Origin: Larkinella bovis
GTDB taxonomy: Bacteria; Bacteroidota; Bacteroidia; Cytophagales; Spirosomataceae
Assembly (NCBI RefSeq): GCF_042655385.1
Contig: NZ_JBHSMA010000001.1
Coordinates: 1,364,001-1,428,000, forward strand
Reading direction: 5' to 3'
DNA: 64,000 bases
This document shows positions 15,946-24,357 of this stretch, piece after piece (positions within the stretch are counted from its first letter, which is position 1; each line of letters starts with the position of its first letter). The translations under genes and the position numbers were made by a program. The notes under the pieces were generated by a model. It saw only the letters and a list, made by a program, of their open reading frames with translations. It was not told the DNA's origin and searched no databases.

Positions 15946-17481
15946 TTACGGATTCGCCTGCGTATTTCGCTGAAGTCGGTTGAGCGTGTAGCAAACCAGC
16001 CGGCCCATGAGGTTCTGCTGCATCGTCGAGCGGAGTTTACCCATCTCCAGTTCGTAGATGTAACCGGCTTTCAGTTCGGCCAGTTTCAGCGTGACGGTTT
16101 TCCCGTCGGGCGATAGCTCGGCCTTCGTCACCGCCACCGGCTGCTTGTCAAACTGCTTCGACCCATAGGCTTCGTGGTATTCATAGTAATACCGCTGGAA
16201 TTGATAATTCGTGAGTTGCTGGGCCGTGGCCGCATCGAGCGGTTGCGTGAAGGTCAGTGTAAAACCGGTCGATGTCAGTTTCATATCGGCCAGTTCGAGG
16301 GGCGTTTTGCCTTTCCAACGCACGCGCTGCATCCCCCGGGCACCCGCCCAGCCGTGGTCAGTCTGGCCGAGCCACAAACTGCCGTCGGGGGCAAACGCCA
16401 GCCGGTTGTTGCCCCGTCGTAAACCGGTTCCGGCCAGAAACGGCGCACACGCTCCCTGAATCTGCCCATCGACCGTCTCGAGCATGAGCCGGATCAGATA
16501 CGGGTGATCCATTTCGCCGATCAGCATTTTTCCGGCAAACGGCCCGAACTTGCCACCGGTATCGTCCAGCAACGGCTGCGTGGGCGAGTTGGCAATCCGG
16601 CTGTGCGGAAACGCCACACTTTCGACCGTCCGCAGACTGTCCAGCATTTTCACCGGCAACTTGATCGGCGTAATACGCGGAAACCCTTCTTTCCAGAGCA
16701 GGCTCGCCGGATGGCCGTAGTGCTTTCCTTCCTGCACGTGGTATAACTTGCTCGTCCCTAACCAATCACCCTGATTATCAGCCGCAAACAGATTCCCGTT
16801 AGCATCAAACCCGATGCTGTTGGGTGAGCGAAAACCGCTGGCGTACGGATGTAATTTCCCGTCGGGCGTCAGTTTCATGATCCAGCCCCGGTACGGCACC
16901 GCCGAATACATCCGGCCCGGACGACCCAGCGTATCGAGTTTGCCGCGTACTTCCGGAAAAATACCCGCACCGTTCGACGCGCAGTTCAGGGCGATGTAGA
17001 GGTTTCCTTTTTTATCTTTGACGGGGCCGAACGCAAATTCGTGATAGTTTCCGGAGAGTCCGAAATCATCCGTCACCGTCAGGTATTCATCGGCCACCCC
17101 GTCGCCGTTGGTGTCTTTAATACGCGTTAGCTCAGGGCGTTGCATCACCAGAATTTCCGAGTTGCTGATCGCCATAATGCCCAGCGGATCGTGAATGCCC
17201 TCGGCAAAGAGTTTCCAGGTTTTGGTTTTGGGGGTATAGATCATGATTTCCCCCCGGTGAAAACCGGCCACAATCCGTCCGTCGGGCATCACCGCCAAAC
17301 CGTCTGTTTCGGCCGTCAGCCCTTTCGGCATCTGAATCGTTTCCACCTCGTAATAATCCGTGATCGTATCGGCAGGAAAAAGTGGTTTTGCCCATCCCGG
17401 CAACGCCAGAAAAAAGAGAAAAACCGCAATCAGGGATATATCCCGACACGTATATTCAACACTATTCATTGTATGCTTCAT
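15946..17481 (-). CDS. Secreted beta-propeller protein, sugar-dehydrogenase-like (DUF7133-type)
   Basis: A 511-residue secreted protein. The signal peptide is near residues 14-32 (LIAVFLFFLALPGWA); an internal ATG at the fifth codon is an alternative start. The mature part has propeller blades with DGLAVMPDGRIVAGFHRGEI, YASGFRSPNSIGFDANGNLFAADNQGDW and NRLAFAPDGSLWLGQTDHGW, the pattern of soluble glucose/sorbosone dehydrogenase-like propellers (NHL/DUF7133). The C-terminal 120 residues (MKLTSTGFTLTFTQPLD onward) look like a beta-sandwich. No heme CxxCH motif is present. Its ATG overlaps the stop of the upstream cupredoxin gene by one base (TAATG), indicating coupled translation and a likely electron-transfer partnership, which is inference. 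Confidence 0.75.
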   Translation of the reverse strand: MKHTMNSVEYTCRDISLIAVFLFFLALPGWAKPLFPADTITDYYEVETIQMPKGLTAETDGLAVMPDGRIVAGFHRGEIMIYTPKTKTWKLFAEGIHDPLGIMAISNSEILVMQRPELTRIKDTNGDGVADEYLTVTDDFGLSGNYHEFAFGPVKDKKGNLYIALNCASNGAGIFPEVRGKLDTLGRPGRMYSAVPYRGWIMKLTPDGKLHPYASGFRSPNSIGFDANGNLFAADNQGDWLGTSKLYHVQEGKHYGHPASLLWKEGFPRITPIKLPVKMLDSLRTVESVAFPHSRIANSPTQPLLDDTGGKFGPFAGKMLIGEMDHPYLIRLMLETVDGQIQGACAPFLAGTGLRRGNNRLAFAPDGSLWLGQTDHGWAGARGMQRVRWKGKTPLELADMKLTSTGFTLTFTQPLDAATAQQLTNYQFQRYYYEYHEAYGSKQFDKQPVAVTKAELSPDGKTVTLKLAELKAGYIYELEMGKLRSTMQQNLMGRLVCYTLNRLQRNTQANP

Positions 17482-18554
17482 TATTCAGCAATCATGGTTA
17501 TCGTAAAGCTCTTGGTTCCTACGGGCAGCCGCAGCATGCCGTCCTGAATTTTGCCAACGGACGGGCGGTATGTCACCCCATCACCCGGTTTACAGGCAAC
17601 ATAAACCGGCCCGGCCACCGGACCCAGACTGAAATGCCGCACCAGCCCCTTGCCCGTTGCGAGCGGTTTGATCATCTCCCGGACTTCCACCCCATTGACC
17701 AGGTACCGGAATTCCGGGTAGCGATTAATGAGTTTATAGCCCTTGAACTTTACTTCAGGCAGTCGGTCGGCCGTTCCGAACCGGATCGGGAAACCGCCCC
17801 GGTCGCGGAAATATACATCCCCGATCACGTGCGTCGGTTTCTTGCCGTTGCCGTCCCAATGGTCAGTCTGGTCGATAAAACCGCCTGTCCAGGCGTAGCG
17901 CAGCCGACAAGCTCCGGCATCCCAGCAGTAAGCGGTTTGGGGCGTCAGTCCGACCGCGATCGACGCGGGCCCCGAATCGGGCATGAAGGTGCGGTATATG
18001 GCCGGATATTTCAATTCATACGGATGGTCCGGCGCGTGATGAGCGTGGCCCGCCGTGTCGTCTTTCCGGTTAGCGGCCACGTTCGGATCTTTGTCCAACG
18101 GTGGCACCATGGCCGGTCTTCGGGTGACATAGATAACCCCGTACATGACAAAACCGTGACCGGGATAGGTGCAGACGTAGGAATAAATTCCCTCCTGTTC
18201 GAGCTTGAAACTGATTTTCTCGGACTTCCCGGGTTCGACCACCGGCGTATAGGCCACCACATCCGGCGTGCGGGGTACATAATTGAGTTTCACGGCCTGA
18301 TCGCCCAGCGCGAGCGAGGTGTTGACGACCCGTAAACGGGAGTTGGGCAGGGTGACGACCAGGTTGTGCGCCATGTCGTCGTAATTGTCCAGCGTCAGGT
18401 GAATCCGGGTACCGGGGCGCACAATCAGGCGGGGAACATCGTACTTTAAGCCTTCAAGGGCTCGAATCGTCAAGGTGGTATCCTGGGCAAAAGAGATCGA
18501 TCCTTTCAGACCGCACAGAGCTATAAGCAGCCCTGTGATTACTAAATTTTTCAT
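17481..18554 (-). CDS. Secreted cupredoxin-domain protein (auracyanin/azurin-like)
   Basis: A 357-residue protein with a signal peptide (MKNLVITGLLIALCGLKGSISFA). Residues about 25-145 form a type I blue-copper domain with ligands H63 (MAHNLVV), C128, H133 and M137 (YVCTYPGHGFVM). The Cys-x4-His-x3-Met spacing is that of azurin and auracyanin. After a His-rich linker (AGHAHHAPDHP), a second domain of about 190 residues (LKYPAIYRTFMPDSGPAS onward) with conserved Trp/Asp residues resembles domains attached to membrane-bound dehydrogenase-like propellers. The stop overlaps the propeller gene start. A periplasmic electron carrier is the natural reading; the redox partner is inferred from the overlap. 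Confidence 0.82.
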   Translation of the reverse strand: MKNLVITGLLIALCGLKGSISFAQDTTLTIRALEGLKYDVPRLIVRPGTRIHLTLDNYDDMAHNLVVTLPNSRLRVVNTSLALGDQAVKLNYVPRTPDVVAYTPVVEPGKSEKISFKLEQEGIYSYVCTYPGHGFVMYGVIYVTRRPAMVPPLDKDPNVAANRKDDTAGHAHHAPDHPYELKYPAIYRTFMPDSGPASIAVGLTPQTAYCWDAGACRLRYAWTGGFIDQTDHWDGNGKKPTHVIGDVYFRDRGGFPIRFGTADRLPEVKFKGYKLINRYPEFRYLVNGVEVREMIKPLATGKGLVRHFSLGPVAGPVYVACKPGDGVTYRPSVGKIQDGMLRLPVGTKSFTITMIAE

Positions 18555-18760
18555 GCAGGCAAATTATAGCGAAAAAAGCAAAATTACGGCTTTTTCTACT
18601 TTTTTAGCCCACGCCCTTCTTCCCGAACCACGCCCGGCGATCCGGGCAATTTTCGGCATTCCCCTTCGTTTATTAAGTAGTTCTTTTTGTGGTAACTCCC
18701 TGAATTGTATCGATCTACCGCTACTTTTTCATTTCCCGGCTTTCTTAGCAGTAAACTCGT

Positions 18761-19936
18761 ATGCGGTGGTCATTTTTATCGACTTGTTCTATCCATGTCA
18801 CTATTTTTTCGCTATTCGTCGGTTGCCAGTCCGATCAGCAGGACATTGGTCCCACGGGCGACTGTCTGGTCAAATCGTCGCTGACGAACGGTCAGGCCAT
18901 TGCCAATTCATACCTTATAACGTACAAACCGGATCCTGACCTGTCGGTGGCACCCAGGGCGCGGGCCGGTGTGGCCGTCCGGCAATTACTAACCCGGCAC
19001 AGTCTGAACGATCCGGACGCACAAGTACTGTTTTCCGGCGAAAAAACCGGCTTTCTGGCCCATATAAGCGCGGCCGAAGCCGAACAACTGAAGGCCGACC
19101 CGGCGGTCGAATTCGTTGAACCCGACCGGACGATCTCACTCTGCAGTTGTGTCGATGTAACCGTCACCTCCACGCTGACCTGGAATGTGAAGCAAACCGG
19201 GTACGGACGGGGCGACCTCAACGCCGGCAAAACCGCCTGGGTGCTCGATACCGGGATCGACTTCGACCATCCCGATCTGAAGGTGGATAAAAACCGCAGT
19301 CAATCGTTTATTACCGGCAAAACCGCCGATGACGAAAACGGTCACGGTACGCACATTGCCGGTATTATCGGCGCGCTCAACAACCCGATTGGCGTAACGG
19401 GTGTGGCGTCGGGCGCGACGCTTGTGGCACTCCGGGTGCTAGACAACGAAGGCGAAGGCAAACTATCGGCGCTCGTGCAGGCGGTTTCCTACGTTTCCCA
19501 GAATGGCAAAGCCGGGGATGTGGTCAACATCAGCATTGGTGGCGAAGGGACTTCTCCGACGCTCGAGCGGATCATCAAACAGGCCGCCGACAAAGGAATC
19601 CTGTTCGCCATTGCGGCCGGAAACGAAGGCGAATCCGCCGAAAAATACACCCCGGCCAACATCAACCATCCGAATGTGTTCACGGTTTCGGCCATGGATC
19701 AAACCGGGAAATTCGCGACATTCTCCAATTACGGGCCTACTACGGTGGATGCCTGCGCGTACGGCGTTCGCATCACGTCTACGTATCTCAATGGGAAATA
19801 CGCAACGATGTCGGGCACCTCGATGGCCTCACCGCACGTAGCCGGTTTGTTGCTCATTCGCGGGAACCACCTGCCGACCAACGGTTTTGTCACGGGCGAC
19901 CCGGACGGTGATGCCGATCCCAGGGCCGGTGAATAG
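18761..19936 (+). CDS. Subtilisin-like serine protease (S8), probable lipoprotein
   Basis: A 391-residue protease. The N-terminal signal ends in a lipobox-like LFVGC at about residue 22. A propeptide-inhibitor-like region follows (NSYLITYKPDPD through AVEFVEPDRTI). The catalytic triad is D163 in WVLDTGIDFDHPDL, H195 in ENGHGTHIAGI and S354 in MSGTSMASPHVAG, with the oxyanion Asn in AAGNEGE. The protein ends shortly after the Ser motif with an Asp-rich tail (TGDPDGDADPRAGE) and lacks the C-terminal sorting or adhesion domains seen in many relatives. Divergent from the cupredoxin gene; no operon partner. Confidence 0.92.
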   Translation: MRWSFLSTCSIHVTIFSLFVGCQSDQQDIGPTGDCLVKSSLTNGQAIANSYLITYKPDPDLSVAPRARAGVAVRQLLTRHSLNDPDAQVLFSGEKTGFLAHISAAEAEQLKADPAVEFVEPDRTISLCSCVDVTVTSTLTWNVKQTGYGRGDLNAGKTAWVLDTGIDFDHPDLKVDKNRSQSFITGKTADDENGHGTHIAGIIGALNNPIGVTGVASGATLVALRVLDNEGEGKLSALVQAVSYVSQNGKAGDVVNISIGGEGTSPTLERIIKQAADKGILFAIAAGNEGESAEKYTPANINHPNVFTVSAMDQTGKFATFSNYGPTTVDACAYGVRITSTYLNGKYATMSGTSMASPHVAGLLLIRGNHLPTNGFVTGDPDGDADPRAGE

Positions 19937-20038
19937 CGGTCTGAAAATCCGTTTCGCGGCCATCAGAATCCGGGTTGCGTAGGTTCGTTGGGAACCGGCG
20001 GGCTACTTTTGCTTCGTAAACAACACAACGAAGCAATC

Positions 20039-20578
20039 ATGAAACGAACCTTTGAAAACCCGCTGATTGGCGACACCGTTCATTTTACGAAATTTGCCCA
20101 CGAACCCGGCGGTTCGGCAACCATCATTGATGTTGAATTGAAACCCGGTGGCGGCAATGGCCTGCATTTTCACAAAACCATGGCCGAACAGTTTGAGTGT
20201 CTGGAAGGCATCGTCTCGATTCAGGTTGGCAAACTGGTACGACAGCTTAAACCCGGCGAAACCGCCACGGCCCCGGCGGGTTCACTGCACCGGTTTTTCA
20301 ATGCCAGTGCCGAACCGGCCAAATTCCGGGTTACGATCGATCCCGGTCATGTCGGTTTTGAACATACCCTGAAGATCGCGTATGGGCTGGCCGCCGACGG
20401 CCTGATGACGAAATCCGGCATGCCCAAAAAGCTGTGGCACATGGGTACGCTCATCCGATTATCGGACACCAATGTTCCGGGACTTTTCAGCCTGCTGCAA
20501 CGCCCGATGGCCTGGCTGGCCCAACGGGCCCTGGACGACGGACGGTATGAGAAGGAATTAAAACCGTATACGGACTGA
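20039..20578 (+). CDS. Cupin-domain protein
   Basis: A 179-residue protein. A cupin fold is indicated by GGGNGLHFHKTMAEQFECLEGIVSIQVG (first motif, with two His and one Glu metal ligands) and by PAGSLHRFFNASAEPAKFRVTI (second motif with His). I take the ATG at 20039; the longer reading begins at a TTG. The C-terminal half (TLKIAYGLAADGLMTKSGMPKKLW) is helical and typical of small stand-alone cupins of unknown substrate in Bacteroidota. No partner gene is obvious. Confidence 0.82.
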   Translation: MKRTFENPLIGDTVHFTKFAHEPGGSATIIDVELKPGGGNGLHFHKTMAEQFECLEGIVSIQVGKLVRQLKPGETATAPAGSLHRFFNASAEPAKFRVTIDPGHVGFEHTLKIAYGLAADGLMTKSGMPKKLWHMGTLIRLSDTNVPGLFSLLQRPMAWLAQRALDDGRYEKELKPYTD

Positions 20579-20619
20579 GCGAAAGTCTGGCTTTTCGGTT
20601 TTTCCCGTATGTTTGCTGC

Positions 20620-21489
20620 ATGAAAATTCTCTCCCTATCTGCGCTAACCCAGGAACAGTATTTAGCCGCTCAAGCCCTCGAAATTAGCTGCAAAACCGCC
20701 GATGGATTGCAAGGATTCATTCACTGGGACAAAACCATGAATTTTTATCCGTCAATGCGCCACTGGTTTCTGTTGTACGACCAGCACGTATTGATCGCCG
20801 TTTTATCCGCCTTCGCCCCCACCACAACCCAAATCGAATTCGGCGGTTACACGCTGCCCAAGGCCCGGCGGAAAGGTTGTTTTTCGTTGCTGCTCGACGT
20901 GGCCAAGGAAGAAGCCCGGAAGTACAACTACCAGCACCTGCTTCTGATTACCGAACAGGCATCCTTTGCCGGTCAGGCGTTTGTGCAGCGACTCGGGGCC
21001 ACCCACGCCCATACGGAGTATCAGCTTTTGTGGCAACCCTCCCCTTCCGCAAAACCGCCGGTTTCGTCGGAAGCCGTCCGGCTGGTTGAAGCCACACTGG
21101 CCGATCTGGAATCATTGACGGAAGTCAGCCACTCGATTTTTGGCGGAACGCCCCAGGAAGCCCGTCAGATTCTGGAAACCTCCATTACCTCGCCCCACCT
21201 GACACAGTATGTGGCCGTCCGGCAGGAAAAACCGGTCGGAATCGTGGCGGTCAATTTTGTGCAGGACGACGCCTGGATTATCGGGCTGGGCGTTTGCCCG
21301 GAATGGCAGGGAAACGGACTCGGCAAAGCGATTCTGTTGCAGACCCTGGCTCTATTGCAGCGCGATGCGCGCGCCAAAGCCATTCGTATTGAAGTTGATT
21401 CGGGCAACGAGGCCGCGCTGAAGCTGTACCTGAAATCCGGTTTCACCGTCCAGATGGGGCAGGATTATTTCCGGTTGCCGCTGGCCTGA
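20620..21489 (+). CDS. Double-domain GNAT N-acetyltransferase
   Basis: A 289-residue protein with two GNAT-like halves. The N-terminal half (residues 1-140) has YTLPKARRKGCFSLLLDVAKEEA at its acetyl-CoA position, with a degenerate loop. The C-terminal half (about 148-289) has the intact V-x5-Q-x-x-G-x-G loop in VCPEWQGNGLGKAILLQTL and the closing VDSGNEAALKLYLKSGF motif. Tandem GNATs with one degenerate domain are a recognised arrangement. The acceptor is unknown. It is 41 bases downstream of the cupin gene and may be co-transcribed with it; the A3 repeat follows. Confidence 0.87.
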   Translation: MKILSLSALTQEQYLAAQALEISCKTADGLQGFIHWDKTMNFYPSMRHWFLLYDQHVLIAVLSAFAPTTTQIEFGGYTLPKARRKGCFSLLLDVAKEEARKYNYQHLLLITEQASFAGQAFVQRLGATHAHTEYQLLWQPSPSAKPPVSSEAVRLVEATLADLESLTEVSHSIFGGTPQEARQILETSITSPHLTQYVAVRQEKPVGIVAVNFVQDDAWIIGLGVCPEWQGNGLGKAILLQTLALLQRDARAKAIRIEVDSGNEAALKLYLKSGFTVQMGQDYFRLPLA

Positions 21490-21630
21490 CAAAAACTATC
21501 TCTTTTAGCCAATTGGCTGGACAACGACCGAATTTTGTAGCGTCGACGTAAAGCATGCTATGAAAAAAGTCTTATCGGCAGCACCCTGTAACTGGTGATG
21601 ATCGGGATAAAAAAAACGTACCCAACGTGT

Positions 21631-21699
21631 TGTTACACAGGGCTGATCAAAGCCGTCCCCTGATTTTCTCTGAGGTCCTCTGATTAACCCTGTGTAACA
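21631..21699. repeat. Decamer-phased inverted repeat, copy A3
   Basis: A perfect 12-bp outer stem (21631-21642 with 21688-21699) and further partial pairing inward. The right arm as reverse complement reads TGTTACACAG, GGTTAATCAG, AGGACCTCAG, AGAAAATCAG. The left arm is shorter. It lies between the convergent stops of the GNAT gene and the DUF2911 gene, 12 bases from the latter. Confidence 0.85.
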
Positions 21700-21711
21700 T
21701 CCCATCCTTTC

Positions 21712-22830
21712 CTAACTATTCGCATCTTTCCCTTCTTCCAGCTTTTTGATCATTGCCGCTACGCTGTTTTTATTCAGCTCGTTGGGCGCTAGCGGCAGGG
21801 CAGCTTTCAGATACGGCAGCGCCTTTCTGAAATCGCCCAGCGCCGACAAACCCCGTCCCATGCCTACGTTGGTGGTAAACTGGTTCGGATTCTTGTCGTA
21901 ATTGACTTTGAACACCTCGAAGGCTTCTTTCGTCCGTTTTTGCTGGAGCAGCGTGCGGGCATACTGGTGCAACTCGTTCATGTTACCCAACGGAACCGCT
22001 TCTTTCATCACCGCGTCGGCTTCCGCCGGTTTGTTGAGCGCCACCAGGACGACCGCCTTCGTGCTGAGGGTCTGGAAGTTCTTCTGGCCGACAAAGGGGA
22101 GGTTCACCGCCTGATCCGCCCAGACCAGCGCCTGATCGAGATGGGTTTTGTGCTGGACGCAGAACGTGGCCGCCTGCACGAAGGACTGCCAGGTAAAGCC
22201 CTGTGAATTCCGCAACTCGTTCTTAAAAGAAGCCACCTGAATGGTATTGACGTCGGCTTCGACCCGGAACGGAATCATTCGTTTTTCCCACAGCAAGGCC
22301 ACCGTCGCGGAGTGGTCGGTCTGGTCGATGAATTCGTATTTCAGCCATTCAACGCTTTGGTCGAGCGACCGGTTTTTCACAACGACCCGCAAGGCATCCT
22401 CCGCCGGTTCGTAGAAAAAGCTACCCCAGGACGTGGCGTTTCTGGAGAAAATAACCGTGGTTTCGGTTTCACCCAGCAGCATATGCAACCCGTACGTTCC
22501 GGCGGCCAGGCCTTTGCCTTCCACGTTGACATCGGTGGAAAAGGAGATGACGGTATTTTCGTTGGCTCCGGCCCGCCAGGGGGCGGCCTTGCTGCTACCA
22601 AAACCGGGGTCTACCAGTCCGTAGTGCGCCACCGGCGTACCCCAGACTTTGCCCTCGCGGCCTTTTACCCCGGGGCGGCTGTAGCGAATAGAGATCGTAG
22701 TTAGTCCGATCTGCTCCGAAACGGAAGCCTTTTTGTTGCCGCCGTCGGGAATGGCGGTTAATTGCTGCGCCGATACCCGGGTCGAAACCGTGAGAAATCC
22801 TACAAAGAGAAAAGTAGCCAGTCGTTTCAT
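21712..22830 (-). CDS. Secreted DUF2911 protein with C-terminal TPR region
   Basis: A 372-residue protein with a signal peptide (MKRLATFLFVGFLTVSTRVSAQ). The DUF2911 domain covers about residues 28-175: YSRPGVKGREGKVWG, PWRAGANENTVISFSTDV, AAGTYGLHMLL and WGSFFYEPAEDALRV are its conserved blocks. Residues about 190-365 are helical repeats of TPR type (ALVWADQAVNLP, VLVALNKPAEADAVMKEA, LPYLKAALPLAPNE). I start at the ATG at 22830; the longer frame uses a TTG. The family is widespread in Bacteroidota and of unknown function; a periplasmic location is inferred. Confidence 0.87.
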   Translation of the reverse strand: MKRLATFLFVGFLTVSTRVSAQQLTAIPDGGNKKASVSEQIGLTTISIRYSRPGVKGREGKVWGTPVAHYGLVDPGFGSSKAAPWRAGANENTVISFSTDVNVEGKGLAAGTYGLHMLLGETETTVIFSRNATSWGSFFYEPAEDALRVVVKNRSLDQSVEWLKYEFIDQTDHSATVALLWEKRMIPFRVEADVNTIQVASFKNELRNSQGFTWQSFVQAATFCVQHKTHLDQALVWADQAVNLPFVGQKNFQTLSTKAVVLVALNKPAEADAVMKEAVPLGNMNELHQYARTLLQQKRTKEAFEVFKVNYDKNPNQFTTNVGMGRGLSALGDFRKALPYLKAALPLAPNELNKNSVAAMIKKLEEGKDANS

Positions 22831-22879
22831 GGGAATGTTGATAAAGTGAATTCCCAAATTAAAGAAACGAAGGAAGGGC

Positions 22880-22906
22880 TTAAATCCCCCACTTTGGGGG
22901 ATTTAA
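22880..22906. terminator. Perfect 11-bp inverted repeat, possible terminator
   Basis: TTAAATCCCCC (22880-22890) pairs with GGGGGATTTAA (22896-22906), loop ACTTT. On the minus strand it follows the stop codon of the hypothetical gene at 22920 by 13 bases. No T-run follows, so it may be a dispersed palindrome rather than an intrinsic terminator. Confidence 0.55.
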
Positions 22907-22919
22907 CCAGAAAACTGAT

Positions 22920-23651
22920 TTATTCCTGCACTTCCCGCTCGACGAGTCGCTCGGCGATCGGCAGCAGGGTTTCTTCCAGCGGCAGACGTCGTTTTGATTC
23001 CACCATGAAGGTTGCCGGATTGGGCAGAAACGGCCGCCGGCGGATCAGCTCCAGCTTTAGCGTTTCGTAGGTCGTCCCAACGCCTTTCCGAACCGAATCA
23101 AGGTAGCGCGTCCGGATGGGTTGGGTTGGAGTGGTCTGAAAAGTTAAACCGGGTAGCCCCAGTTTCGCCCAGGTCAGGTTATAATAATAGATGTGGGTCT
23201 GCGAATGACAGGTCCAATGCAGAAACAGATAGCCTTCATCCCGACGCAGCGGCAACATTCCGATCGGTGTCAGGGTCAGGTTGGTGGCCAGTTCGTCGGC
23301 CATTTCCTGCCCATTCGTCAGAGCCTGCCCAAAGCGGGGCAGGGCAAAATTGATAATGGAGTCGATTTCGGCCATGTAATTTTCATCCTGCTGCCGGGGC
23401 CGGTACCGCACCGTAAGAGTTTCAGGATCAATTCCGGTAACATCCTTGGGAAACGAGGCAGAAAGACTACCTTTGCGGCTCCGAAAACGGAGGCCATTCT
23501 CATAATGATCGCGCAACTCCGTCAGATCCGGGTACAGTTTCTTGGCAGAAAAACGACGCTGAACAGTTTGAAGATATGCCAGAACGACAAACTTTTTGTA
23601 TTCCAAATCAAGCAGCCCGTGCGTCAACCAATCGTTCTGAAGTTTTTTCAT
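22920..23651 (-). CDS. Hypothetical cytoplasmic protein
   Basis: A 243-residue protein that I do not recognise. The start at 23651 (MKKLQNDWLTHGLLDLEYKKFVVLAYLQ) is chosen because upstream in-frame residues look non-coding. It has no signal peptide or membrane segment. Visible features are a helical N-terminus, a basic stretch (RFRSRKG), a central region rich in Leu and Thr, a W-T-C-H-S-Q-T-H segment followed by YYYNLTW, and a charged C-terminus. The codon use looks like that of its neighbours. It lies directly upstream of the DUF2911 gene on the minus strand, separated by about 90 bases with a hairpin, and is divergent from groES. Confidence 0.6.
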   Translation of the reverse strand: MKKLQNDWLTHGLLDLEYKKFVVLAYLQTVQRRFSAKKLYPDLTELRDHYENGLRFRSRKGSLSASFPKDVTGIDPETLTVRYRPRQQDENYMAEIDSIINFALPRFGQALTNGQEMADELATNLTLTPIGMLPLRRDEGYLFLHWTCHSQTHIYYYNLTWAKLGLPGLTFQTTPTQPIRTRYLDSVRKGVGTTYETLKLELIRRRPFLPNPATFMVESKRRLPLEETLLPIAERLVEREVQE

Positions 23652-23832
23652 TGGTACGAATTCGGAAGAATGGTGGATGTTGTTGCTAAGTAAGTTACCG
23701 AAAAAATAGAATCTGCCAAATTGTATTTGGCGTTTTTTTTCGTCAGCCAAAACCGATGCATGCTAAGCGGCTGATTACCAAAATGACGCTAAAAACCGGA
23801 AATTTTGTCAGTCTTGTCAGCAAAAACCGTTC

Positions 23833-23848
23833 TGGCACAATAAATGCC
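23833..23848 (+). promoter_or_regulatory. Sigma-54-type promoter candidate upstream of groES
   Basis: TGGCACAATAAATGCC matches the sigma-54 -24/-12 pattern (consensus TGGCACG-N4-TTGC), with the obligatory GG (23834-23835) and GC (23846-23847) separated by exactly 10 bases. The only departures are A for G after TGGCAC and A for the first T of TTGC. It would give a leader of about 100 bases for groES. I see no CIRCE element (TTAGCACTC-N9-GAGTGCTAA). Confidence 0.45.
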
Positions 23849-23961
23849 AAAAATCGACACGTCAGTTCGGCTCAAACAGCCCGCCGTTCCGACGGTTTGC
23901 CGTGGGAGTCGAACCCTTATCAAGCACAACACAATTTAAACTACTAAAACACAAGCCCATT

Positions 23962-24255
23962 ATGGAAGCAGTAACGGAAAGTAAAGTAAACGTAAGACCG
24001 TTGGCTGACCGGGTGCTGGTTGAACCAGCTCCTGCTGAAGAAAAAACCGCATTTGGTATCATCATCCCCGATACGGCGAAAGAAAAACCCCAGCGCGGAA
24101 CCATTGTGGCCGTGGGTACGGGTAAAAAAGATGAGCCCCTGACCGTTCAGGTAGGCGACACGGTGTTGTATGGCAAATACGCCGGCACCGAAATCACCGT
24201 AGAAGGCAAAGAATACCTCATCATGCGTGAGTCTGACATTTTTGCCATTATCTAA
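23962..24255 (+). CDS. groES: Co-chaperonin GroES
   Basis: A 97-residue co-chaperonin forming the heptameric lid of the GroEL folding chamber. The conserved core is VRPLADRVLVEPAPAEEKT, the mobile loop is FGIIIPDTAKEKPQRG, then VAVGTGKK, VLYGKYAGTEI and EYLIMRESDIFAII. I start at the ATG at 23962 (MEAVTESKVNV); the longer frame is not conserved. It is 102 bases upstream of groEL on the same strand, forming the usual bicistronic unit, probably driven from the region 23750-23960. Confidence 0.98.
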   Translation: MEAVTESKVNVRPLADRVLVEPAPAEEKTAFGIIIPDTAKEKPQRGTIVAVGTGKKDEPLTVQVGDTVLYGKYAGTEITVEGKEYLIMRESDIFAII

Positions 24256-24357
24256 AAATTAGCTTCAGACGGTTTTGCGCTTACGACTAAGACCATAACC
24301 GGCTGGCCGTTAATTCGTTTACTCCAATTACGTTAACTCATTAATTACCTTTTAAAA

